Part shown: positions 8,940-18,499 of the stretch, in pieces
How positions within the stretch are numbered: position 1 is the first letter of the stretch
How the letters are laid out: each line of letters starts with the position of its first letter
Assembly: GCA_005889275.1 (NCBI GenBank)
Contig: VBFI01000084.1
Coordinates: 1 to 32,442, forward strand
DNA length: 32,442 nt
Source: Chloroflexota bacterium
GTDB lineage: Bacteria; Chloroflexota; Limnocylindria; P2-11E
Direction: 5' to 3'
Made by a program: the position numbers and the translations under genes
The notes under the pieces: model-generated
What the model was told of the DNA's origin: nothing
The model's input: the letters and a program-made list of their open reading frames with translations, nothing else
The model's database searches: none

Positions 8940-9851
8940 ATCGACGCGCTTCGCGACTTCGCGGGCTGGCCGAAGGGACCGATCCACCTCGCGATCGGGG
9001 TCTTCGACGGTGTCCACCTCGGCCATCGCGCGCTCATCGCCGAGCTGCGGCGCGGTGCCAAGCCCGACGGCGTAGCCGTCGCGGTCACGTTCGATCCGCT
9101 CCCGATCCAGGTGCTCGCGCCGGGCGCGCCGGCGTCCGCCCTCTCCGACGTCAAGGAGCGCGTGCGGTTGCTGCGCGACGCCGGCGCCGACGCGGTCGTC
9201 GTCTTCCATTTCGACGACGCTTTCGCGAAGCTCTCGGCCGACGAGTTCGTCGATCGCATTCGCTCCGCCTGCGACATTCGGCGCATCGTCGTCGGACCCG
9301 ACTTCCACTTCGGGCACCGCGCCGAGGGCGACGTCGAGAAGCTGCGCGAGCGCGGGAAGCGCTACGGTTTCGCGGTGGACGTCGTCCAGCCGATCGAGAT
9401 CGATGGCGCGATCGTGAGCTCGACCCGCATCCGAAACCTCCTCCTCGCCGGAGCGGTCGAGCCGGCCACGCGGCTCCTGGGCCGGCCCTACGCCGTGCGC
9501 GGCCAGGTCGTGCACGGCGAGCGGCGCGGCCGATCGCTCGGTTTCCCGACGATCAATCTCGCGCTGCCGCGCGAACGGCTGCTGCCGCGCGACGGCATCT
9601 ACGCGATGTGGGCGGAGATGGGGGAGGGTCGCTTCAAGGCGGCCGCGTCGCTCGGTGTCCGACCCACCTTCGGCGGTGGCGAGCGCGTGCTCGAGGCGTT
9701 TCTGCTGGACTTCTCCGGTGAGGTCTACGGCGAGGAGGTCGAGGGGGCGTTCGTGAAGCGGCTCCGCGACGAGATCGCGTTCGCGAGCCCGGCGGAGCTC
9801 TCCGCGCAGATCGCCAAAGACGTGGAGGAGACCCGACGAGCGCTCGCGTGA
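8940..9851 (+). CDS. ribF: Bifunctional riboflavin kinase/FAD synthetase
   Basis: HLAIGVFDGVHLGHRALIAEL...VVGPDFHFGHRAEGD...STRIRNLLLAG...GRSLGFPTINLALP. The FDGVHLGH motif lies upstream of the first canonical start (9111) and downstream of an in-frame TAG (8928-8930). ATC 8940 is the best start candidate. Confidence 0.88.
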   Translation: MDALRDFAGWPKGPIHLAIGVFDGVHLGHRALIAELRRGAKPDGVAVAVTFDPLPIQVLAPGAPASALSDVKERVRLLRDAGADAVVVFHFDDAFAKLSADEFVDRIRSACDIRRIVVGPDFHFGHRAEGDVEKLRERGKRYGFAVDVVQPIEIDGAIVSSTRIRNLLLAGAVEPATRLLGRPYAVRGQVVHGERRGRSLGFPTINLALPRERLLPRDGIYAMWAEMGEGRFKAAASLGVRPTFGGGERVLEAFLLDFSGEVYGEEVEGAFVKRLRDEIAFASPAELSAQIAKDVEETRRALA

Positions 9852-10825
9852 GCACGCTCCGTTACGAACCGGTGATCGGCTGGGAACAGCTCCCGCCGGG
9901 CTTCACCCATCCGGACGTCGCGGCCGTCGCCATCGATTCGCGAAGCGACGTCTACCTCTTCTGCCGCGCGGAGCATCCGGTCCTCGTCTACGACCAGAGC
10001 GGCCGGTTCCTGCGCTCGTGGGGCGAGGGTCTCTTTTCGATGCGCACGCACGGGATCACGATCGGCCCGGACGACTCGGTCTACTGCGTCGACGACGCCG
10101 GCCACTCGGTGCGCAAGTTCACGCCCGAGGGCAAGCTCCTCCTGCAGATCGGCCCCGCCGGGACGCCGTCGGACACCGGCTACGACGGCGCGAACGTCGC
10201 GTCGGTCGCGCGTGCCGCCGGCCCGTTCAACCGCCCGACCAACCTCGCGGTGGCGCCGAACGGCGATCTCTACGTCTCCGACGGCTACGGGAACGCCCGC
10301 GTCCATCGCTTCTCACCGAAGGGCCAGCTCCTCGCGTCGTGGGGCGAGCCGGGCACCGGCCCCGGCCAGTTCATGCTGCCGCACGGGATCGCCGTCGATC
10401 GCGACGGTCGGGTGTTCGTGTGCGACCGCGAGAGCGACCGGATCCAAGTGTTCGACGCGGAGGGGCGCTACGAACGCGAGATCACCGACGTGCAGCGACC
10501 GATGCAGATCGTCCTCGCGGACGACCTCATGTACGTCTCGGAGCTGGTGTGGCGCAAGGGTCAGCGCTCCTTCCGCAACGGCCCCATCGAGCGCGACCTG
10601 CCGGCACGCGTGTCGGTCTTCGACGAGCGGGGCGCGGTCGTGGCGCGCGTCGGCGGACCCGACCCGTGCGCGCCGGGGAGCTTCTGCGCGCCGCACGGTC
10701 TCGCCGTCGACGCGAACGGCGACCTCTACGTCGCCGAGGTCACGATGACAATCGGCGTAAAGCCGGGGCTCGTGCCGCCCGATTGCCACACCTTCCAGAA
10801 GCTCAGGCCGGTGAGCCCGGCCTAG
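9848..10825 (+). CDS. NHL-repeat beta-propeller protein
   Basis: Repeated motifs such as PFNRPTNLAVAPNGDLYVSDGYGNARVHRFSPKGQLLASWG and LPHGIAVDRDGRVFVCDRESDRIQVFD; GTGA overlap with ribF. Confidence 0.8.
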   Translation: MSTLRYEPVIGWEQLPPGFTHPDVAAVAIDSRSDVYLFCRAEHPVLVYDQSGRFLRSWGEGLFSMRTHGITIGPDDSVYCVDDAGHSVRKFTPEGKLLLQIGPAGTPSDTGYDGANVASVARAAGPFNRPTNLAVAPNGDLYVSDGYGNARVHRFSPKGQLLASWGEPGTGPGQFMLPHGIAVDRDGRVFVCDRESDRIQVFDAEGRYEREITDVQRPMQIVLADDLMYVSELVWRKGQRSFRNGPIERDLPARVSVFDERGAVVARVGGPDPCAPGSFCAPHGLAVDANGDLYVAEVTMTIGVKPGLVPPDCHTFQKLRPVSPA

Positions 10826-11205
10826 TTCCAGCGCACCAGCGGGAGATCCGCCTGGAACGTGGCGACCGCGCGGGCGACGCGTGCGGCGAGCTCACCGAGC
10901 GAGAACGGTTTCGCGACGATGTCGGCCACACCGAGAGCGGCGGCGCCCGCCGCGACGATCTCGCTACGGCCGGTGACGAGGACCAGCGGCACGCCGAACC
11001 GGTCCTGGAGCGAGCGAGCCCACGCGCGAACGGCCGCCACCTCGGGCCGCGTCACGACGTCGGTCACGATCACATCGAGCGACGGCGTGAAGGGGATGGG
11101 ATCCGGAGCGTGGCTCTCGCAGACGCCATAGCCCTCAGCGAGCAGGGCCTGCGCGATGACACGCCGGGTCGCGTAATCGTCCTCGATCACCAAAGCGACG
11201 CGCAT
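10822..11205 (-). CDS. Stand-alone response regulator receiver domain
   Basis: MRVALVIEDDYATRRVIAQALLAEGYGV...DVIVTDVV...LVTG...VAKPFSLGELAARV: CheY-like acidic pair, Asp, Thr and Lys signature. Confidence 0.8.
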   Translation of the reverse strand: MRVALVIEDDYATRRVIAQALLAEGYGVCESHAPDPIPFTPSLDVIVTDVVTRPEVAAVRAWARSLQDRFGVPLVLVTGRSEIVAAGAAALGVADIVAKPFSLGELAARVARAVATFQADLPLVRWN

Positions 11206-11244
11206 GGCCCTTCCTATGCACCGTCGATGCCAGCGCGGCGGTGT

Positions 11245-12312
11245 TCAGGCCCTGCGTTCGAGATACGCGCGGAGGTCCGCGACCGACGCCTCCCAGAGCG
11301 CGCCGTCCCAGGCGTGCCTGAACCCGAGCCGGGTGTTGATCGCGAGCATCGGCGCGTTCACGCTCGCGTTCCCCGTGCGGATGTAGCGCGCATCTGGCCA
11401 CTCCCCAAGGACGCGCTCGAGCATGGCGGCCTTGACCCATTTGCCGATCCCGCGCCCGCGGTGCGCGGGGATGACCGCGGTCCCCTGCTGCTGGATGACA
11501 TGCGGTACCCGAGGGTCGTACACGACCTCGGTGTAGCCGGCGGTCTCGCCCGTGGCGTCGTGGATCGCGAGCACCAGCCGCCGCTCGCGACCGGTCGCCC
11601 TGCGCGCACGATCGAACTCGCGGACCTCGGCGGCGGTGAGGTGCCAGTCCTCCATGGCCGAGGCCCCGCGCGGGGCCGTGTTCATCGCCTCGTAGGCCGT
11701 GACGACGTGGGCCATCAGCTCGTCGGTCACGTCGGCGTCCACCCACGCGAGGCGGTAGCCCGGCGGGTCGAGCTTGGCCCAGTCCGCGGTCATCGCCCGG
11801 TCGACCTCGCCGACCGCGAGCTGGCTGAACCGCGCGCGGAGGACCTCGCTCGCCCCGACCGCTTTCGTGAAGGCTTCGCCCGCGGGAATGCGACCGTTCG
11901 TCGAGAACTGGAGCTTCACGGCTCCGGCCGGCACCGCGTCGACCATCTCACGGAGGAAGCGGCGCGCGAGCCCGCGACGCCGATGTCCCGGGAGGACGCC
12001 GATCTCGGTCTCGCGGTAGTGCTGATTGGTCTCGGCGACGATGCGGATGAGCGCCGCCGTCCCGACGATCTGACCGTCGGCGGCGCGCGCGAGCCAGTCG
12101 GTGAACTCGATCATCTTGGGCCGCGCCCGGAGTCGGTCGACCGCGACTTCCGTGGGCGTCGGGGGATCCTCGGGAAAGCGCTCGCCGCCCAGGGCGTTGC
12201 GGAGCTCGGCGATCTGCCGGATGTCGCGGTCAGAGAGCATCGCGAGCTCGAACGCTTCGATCGCGTAGCCAGGTGTCGGCGGAGCGGTCGTCATGACCGG
12301 CGATGATGCCAT
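11245..12312 (-). CDS. GNAT-family N-acetyltransferase with two GNAT domains
   Basis: Two GNAT motif-A-like regions: IGVLPGHRRRGLARRFLREMV and TAVIPAHRGRGIGKWVKAAML. The start may instead be 12294 (MTTAPPTPG). Confidence 0.78.
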   Translation of the reverse strand: MASSPVMTTAPPTPGYAIEAFELAMLSDRDIRQIAELRNALGGERFPEDPPTPTEVAVDRLRARPKMIEFTDWLARAADGQIVGTAALIRIVAETNQHYRETEIGVLPGHRRRGLARRFLREMVDAVPAGAVKLQFSTNGRIPAGEAFTKAVGASEVLRARFSQLAVGEVDRAMTADWAKLDPPGYRLAWVDADVTDELMAHVVTAYEAMNTAPRGASAMEDWHLTAAEVREFDRARRATGRERRLVLAIHDATGETAGYTEVVYDPRVPHVIQQQGTAVIPAHRGRGIGKWVKAAMLERVLGEWPDARYIRTGNASVNAPMLAINTRLGFRHAWDGALWEASVADLRAYLERRA

Positions 12313-12348
12313 CGCGGCGTTTCCGCGGAATCGCTAGATTCGGCACAG

Positions 12349-13209
12349 ATGTCATTCCCGCGACCGCTTCGCTTCGGCCTGAAGTTCTCCCAGCAGATCC
12401 ATCCGATCGACGTCCACACGGACATCTGGCGCATGGCCGACGACGCCGGCTTCGACCACATCTGGCCATTCGACCATCTCATCTCGCTCGGTCCCGACCC
12501 GGCGGCACCGATCTTCGACGGATGGACCGCCCTCGGCGCGATGGCCGCGATCACGAAGCGAGCGCGCATGGGCCTCAACGTCACGGGCAATCTCTACCGC
12601 CACCCGGGGCTCATGGCGAAAATCGCGGTCACCGTCGATCACCTATCCCACGGACGTCTGGAGTTCGGCATCGGAACCGGTTGGAACGAACCGGAGTTCA
12701 CGCAGTTCGGTCTGCCGTTCCCGACCGCCGGAGACCGCGTTCGCATGCTCGACGAGTCCCTTCGCGCGATGAAGCTCCTCTGGTCAGAACCGCGTGCGAC
12801 GTACAAGGGGCGCTTCTACGAGCTGAAGGACGCGATCGCCGAACCGAAGCCGGTGCAACGGCCATACCCGCCGATCTGGATCGGCGCGAAGGGCGAACGC
12901 ATGCTCCGCCTTACCGCGCGGCACGCCGATGTCTGGAATTCCAACGCCCGCGGGTTCGCGGAGTCTGTCGACGCGTCGCGGACGCTCGATGAGGCCTGCA
13001 CGAAGATCGGACGCGACCCCGCGACCCTGCGCCGATCGATCAACGTCATCTTCGACGGAGCGGATGCGACGATCGGGAAGGTCGACGCGGCCGTGAAGGC
13101 CGGATTCAGCGAGATTCTCATCATGATCTCGAACCGCGGCGCCGGAGAGCCCCGCGGGCTCGCCGCGGACGCCGCGAAGCTCCTGGGGCGTCTTCGCCAG
13201 CTTGGTTGA
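12349..13209 (+). CDS. LLM-class (luciferase-like, probably F420-dependent) oxidoreductase
   Basis: RFGLKFSQQIHP...WRMADDAGFDHIWPFDHL...LSHGRLEFGIGTGWNEPEF...RPYPPIWIGAKGERMLRLTARHADVWN. Confidence 0.85.
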   Translation: MSFPRPLRFGLKFSQQIHPIDVHTDIWRMADDAGFDHIWPFDHLISLGPDPAAPIFDGWTALGAMAAITKRARMGLNVTGNLYRHPGLMAKIAVTVDHLSHGRLEFGIGTGWNEPEFTQFGLPFPTAGDRVRMLDESLRAMKLLWSEPRATYKGRFYELKDAIAEPKPVQRPYPPIWIGAKGERMLRLTARHADVWNSNARGFAESVDASRTLDEACTKIGRDPATLRRSINVIFDGADATIGKVDAAVKAGFSEILIMISNRGAGEPRGLAADAAKLLGRLRQLG

Positions 13210-13231
13210 GGGCACAAGAGGCCGCATCGGC

Positions 13232-13237
13232 TAGAAT
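13232..13237 (+). promoter_or_regulatory. Putative -10 (TAGAAT) for rpsO
   Basis: TAGAAT about 45 nt upstream of the rpsO GTG, followed by a GAAAGGA ribosome-binding-site-like sequence; -35 not convincing. Confidence 0.4.
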
Positions 13238-13281
13238 TCGGAGCGAATAAGAGATCCAAAGGATCACAGAAAGGACAACGG

Positions 13282-13554
13282 GTGCCGTCAGCCACGCTTC
13301 CGAACAAGCACGAGGTGATCACGGCCTACCGCCGTGAGGAGAAGGACACCGGCTCGCCGGAGGTCCAGATCGCGCTCCTGACCGAGCGCATCAAGCACCT
13401 CACCGAGCATCTGCGCACGGCCCGCCACGACAACGCGAGTCGTCGCGGCCTGCTCTCGATGGTCGGTCAGCGCCGACGGCTGCTCGCCTACCTGCACCGA
13501 AGAAGCCCAGAGCGATACCAGGACGTCATCGGGCGACTCGGTCTGCGACGGTGA
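13282..13554 (+). CDS. rpsO: 30S ribosomal protein S15
   Basis: [85 protein letters not shown] start. Confidence 0.96.
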   Translation: MPSATLPNKHEVITAYRREEKDTGSPEVQIALLTERIKHLTEHLRTARHDNASRRGLLSMVGQRRRLLAYLHRRSPERYQDVIGRLGLRR

Positions 13555-13573
13555 GACCGCCCGCGTAGAGCGG

Positions 13574-13601
13574 AAAACCCAGGGAAATCCCTGGGTTTTT
13601 T
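13574..13601 (+). terminator. Strong intrinsic terminator between rpsO and pnp
   Basis: AAAACCCAGGGA-AA-TCCCTGGGTTTTTT: 12-bp perfect stem plus T-run. Confidence 0.88.
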
Positions 13602-13627
13602 CATAGGCACCCGAGATCAACAACCAC

Positions 13628-15841
<2,214 letters not shown>

Positions 15842-15850
15842 CTTAGCGCC

Positions 15851-16573
15851 ATCCTGACCCTGGTCCTGCCGGCCTACAACGAGGCTCGCCGCATCGAGGC
15901 GAGCCTCTCGCGTTGCGCGGACTACTTTCGCGAGCGCGGGTTGACCGCCGAGATCCTCCTCGCCGACGACGGGTCGCAGGACGCGACGGCCGACGTGTTC
16001 CACCGCGCGAAGATCGGTCTCCCGTACAAGGGACTGACCTACCGGCTCCTCCGGCTGCCGCACCGCGGCAAGGGGGCGGCTGTGCGGGCCGGGATCATGT
16101 CGGCGGAGGGCGATCCGATCGTCTTCCTCGACGCGGACCTCACCATCCCCGTCGAGATCCTCGACCTCTTTCTCGAAGCGCTCGCGACCGGCGCGGACCT
16201 CGCGATCGCCTCGCGCTACGTCGCCGGATCGGTCGTCGACCGGCCGTGGTGGCGGCGGGTGATGGGCGACGTCTACCGCTTCGTCGTCCATGCGCTCGTT
16301 CCGACCGACATCAAGGACACGCAGTGCGGGGGCAAGATGTACACCGCGGAAGCGGCGAAGAACCTCTTCGCCCGCCAGCGGCTCGACGGGTTCGCGTTCG
16401 ACGCGGAGGTGCTCTTCCTGGCCAAGCGCGCGGGCTACCGGGTGCGCGAGATCCCCTTCGCGCTGCGGCAGCGGAACGACACGCGCATCGACTTCCTCCG
16501 CGACTCGCCGCGGATGTTCCGCGATCTTTTCCTGATCCGTTTGAACGCGCTCCGGGGCGTCTACGGCCGATGA
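15851..16573 (+). CDS. GT2 glycosyltransferase, dolichyl-phosphate beta-glucosyltransferase-like
   Basis: (M/I)LTLVLPAYNEARRIEASL...ILLADDGSQDATADV...RGKGAAVRAGI...VFLDADLTIP...DTQCGGKMYTAEAAKNLFARQRLDGFAFDAEVLFLAKR. In-frame TAA at 15839-15841; no ATG/GTG/TTG before 15941. ATC at 15851. Confidence 0.87.
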   Translation: MLTLVLPAYNEARRIEASLSRCADYFRERGLTAEILLADDGSQDATADVFHRAKIGLPYKGLTYRLLRLPHRGKGAAVRAGIMSAEGDPIVFLDADLTIPVEILDLFLEALATGADLAIASRYVAGSVVDRPWWRRVMGDVYRFVVHALVPTDIKDTQCGGKMYTAEAAKNLFARQRLDGFAFDAEVLFLAKRAGYRVREIPFALRQRNDTRIDFLRDSPRMFRDLFLIRLNALRGVYGR

Positions 16574-17364
16574 CCCTCGTCATCACCGCCGACGACCTCG
16601 GACTTTCGCCCGCGGTCACCCGAGGTGTCCTCGAGGCGCATCGGCGAGGCGTGGTCCGTTCGGCATCGCTGATGGTGACTTTTCCCTCGTCGGCGGAAGC
16701 GGCCGCGCTCGCCCTCGCCGAGCACGACCTCGAGGTGGGGCTGCACCTCGACCTCGTCGGCGGCCAGCCCCTTTCCGATCCCGCGGACATCTCGACCCTC
16801 TGTGATGCCGAGGGTCGCTTCTTCCCGCTCGGCGAGTTCACGCGACGCCTGGTGACCCGCCGCATCCGCGCGGGCGAGCTGGCCGCCGAGATTCGCGCGC
16901 AGGCCGCTCGCGCGCGCACCTGGGGCCACCCGCCGCTCGCCTGGGACTCCCATCGGCACGTGCACCTCATGCCGCCGGTCGCGCGCATCGTCGCGCAGGT
17001 GGCCAGAGAGGAGGGCGCGCGCTGGGTGCGGCGAGCCCGGCCGCCGCGGGCCTGGGGGGCCGTGAAGGAGCAGGCGCTCCGCGCCGCGACCCTCGGCTCG
17101 GCGCTCGCGTACCGCGGCATCGCCGGGCCGAGGTGGTACGTGGACATCACCACCCAGCGACCCCGGCTTGACGCGGTGGGCGTCGCGCTCCTCGCGACCC
17201 ACGGCGGGGTGGGAGAGATCGGGTGCCACCCCGGCTACGTCGACGACGAGCTGCGCCGCGCCGACAGCCTGGTCGATGAGCGCGTCGCGGACCTCACGCT
17301 CATCACCGACCCGCTGCTCCGAACGGCGCTCGGCTCGGACACGGTCCGCAGGCGGGTGCCCTGA
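16570..17364 (+). CDS. ChbG/HpnK (YdjC)-family deacetylase
   Basis: MTLVITADDLGLSPAVTRGVLEAHRRGVVRSASLMVTFPSS...EVGLHLDLVGG...WDSHRHVHLMP...EIGCHPGY; ATGA overlap with GT2. Confidence 0.85.
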   Translation: MTLVITADDLGLSPAVTRGVLEAHRRGVVRSASLMVTFPSSAEAAALALAEHDLEVGLHLDLVGGQPLSDPADISTLCDAEGRFFPLGEFTRRLVTRRIRAGELAAEIRAQAARARTWGHPPLAWDSHRHVHLMPPVARIVAQVAREEGARWVRRARPPRAWGAVKEQALRAATLGSALAYRGIAGPRWYVDITTQRPRLDAVGVALLATHGGVGEIGCHPGYVDDELRRADSLVDERVADLTLITDPLLRTALGSDTVRRRVP

Positions 17365-17867
17365 TGCCGGGCGCGACCACCAGCGGCGCCCTGAACCGCG
17401 CCGTCCACCGTTACCGCTCCGCGCCGCTCGGAGCGCGGCTCTTCGTCCACGGACGGGCGTTCCTCTCGGACCTGGCGTTCGTCGAACGCTTCGTCGACCC
17501 GCCTCCCAAGTGCGACGTCGTCACGATCGTCGACGTCCTCTATCTGCTTCCGTTCGACCAGCAGGAGCGGGTGCTGCGCAACGCGGCGTCAGCCCTCGGC
17601 GAGGGCGGGCCGGTGGTGGTGAAAGCCCAGGAGCGCCGCACCGACCCTCGCTACGCCATCACGTACCTGCAGGAGACGATCACCGTCAGCCTCGGATTCA
17701 CGCGTGGCGGCCGCGAGCGGTTCTTCTTCCCGACGCGGGAGGAGGCGCTCGCCATGTTCGAGCGGGCCGGATTCGTCGTGGAGGTCGAGGACATGCCGAA
17801 CCGGCCGTACACGGACGTGGTTTATCTCGCCCGCAAGGCGCCGATGAAGACCTCGGCCGTCTCATAA
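17364..17867 (+). CDS. Class I SAM-dependent methyltransferase-like protein lacking motif I (probable internal deletion)
   Basis: C-terminal half reads CDVVTIVDVLYLLPFDQQERVLRNAASALGEGGPVVVKAQERRTDP..., typical of class I methyltransferases. The expected DxGxGxG segment is absent between FVERFVD and PPPKCDVV. Confidence 0.65.
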   Translation: MPGATTSGALNRAVHRYRSAPLGARLFVHGRAFLSDLAFVERFVDPPPKCDVVTIVDVLYLLPFDQQERVLRNAASALGEGGPVVVKAQERRTDPRYAITYLQETITVSLGFTRGGRERFFFPTREEALAMFERAGFVVEVEDMPNRPYTDVVYLARKAPMKTSAVS

Positions 17868-17875
17868 TCAGCGCG

Positions 17876-18499
17876 GTGCAAGACGCTTCGTCGACGGAGC
17901 TGCGGCTGGTCGCCGACCAGATCCGCGCTTGCACCGCGTGCCCGCTCCATCGCAGCGCCCGGCAGGCGGTCCCTGGCGACGGGTCGGGCGAGTCGGGGAT
18001 CTTCTTCCTCGGCGAGGCTCCCGGCTACCACGAGGACGTGCAGGGCAGGCCGTTCGTCGGCGCCGCGGGCCAGTTCCTCGACGAGCTGCTCGCCGGCATC
18101 GGGCTCGACCGGCGCAAGGTGTTCATCACCAACGTCGTCCGGCACCGGCCCCCGGAGAACCGCGACCCTCTCCCTGACGAGATCGCCGCGTGCGACATCT
18201 GGCTGCGGCGCCACCTGGAAGTGCTCCGACCCCGCGCCATCGTCACGCTCGGTCGCCACGCGATGGGGAAGTTCTTTCCCGGCGAGTCGATCTCGCGCAT
18301 CCACGGGAAGCCGCGCCGCACCACCGACGGGCTCGTGATCTTCCCCGTCTACCACCCGGCCGCCGCCCTCCATCAGCCGGCCTTGCGGGACGCCCTCGTC
18401 GGCGACTTCCGCGCGCTCGCCGCGTACCTCGCGACCCCCGCGCCGCCCAAACCGGAGGCGGAAGCAAAACCCGCGGAGCAGATCACGCTCTTTGGCTAA
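17876..18499 (+). CDS. Uracil-DNA glycosylase, family 4/5-like
   Basis: CTACPLHRSARQAVPGDGSGESGIFFLGEAPGYHEDVQGRPFVGAAGQFLDELL...VFITNVVRHRPPENRDPLPDEIAAC...FPVYHPAAALH. GTG 17876; an alternative start is ATC 17867 overlapping the preceding TAA. Confidence 0.88.
   Translation: MQDASSTELRLVADQIRACTACPLHRSARQAVPGDGSGESGIFFLGEAPGYHEDVQGRPFVGAAGQFLDELLAGIGLDRRKVFITNVVRHRPPENRDPLPDEIAACDIWLRRHLEVLRPRAIVTLGRHAMGKFFPGESISRIHGKPRRTTDGLVIFPVYHPAAALHQPALRDALVGDFRALAAYLATPAPPKPEAEAKPAEQITLFG

Noticed and set aside
7374-9721. Long ORFs overlapping the GT87-like/ribF region (7374..9515 minus, 7313..9721 plus)
   Set aside because: Low-complexity Arg-rich shadow frames; the alternative frames give a coherent membrane protein and RibF.
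10018-12306. 762-aa plus-strand ORF spanning NHL, response regulator and GNAT genes
   Set aside because: Covers three recognisable genes on other frames/strands; Arg-rich low-complexity translation.
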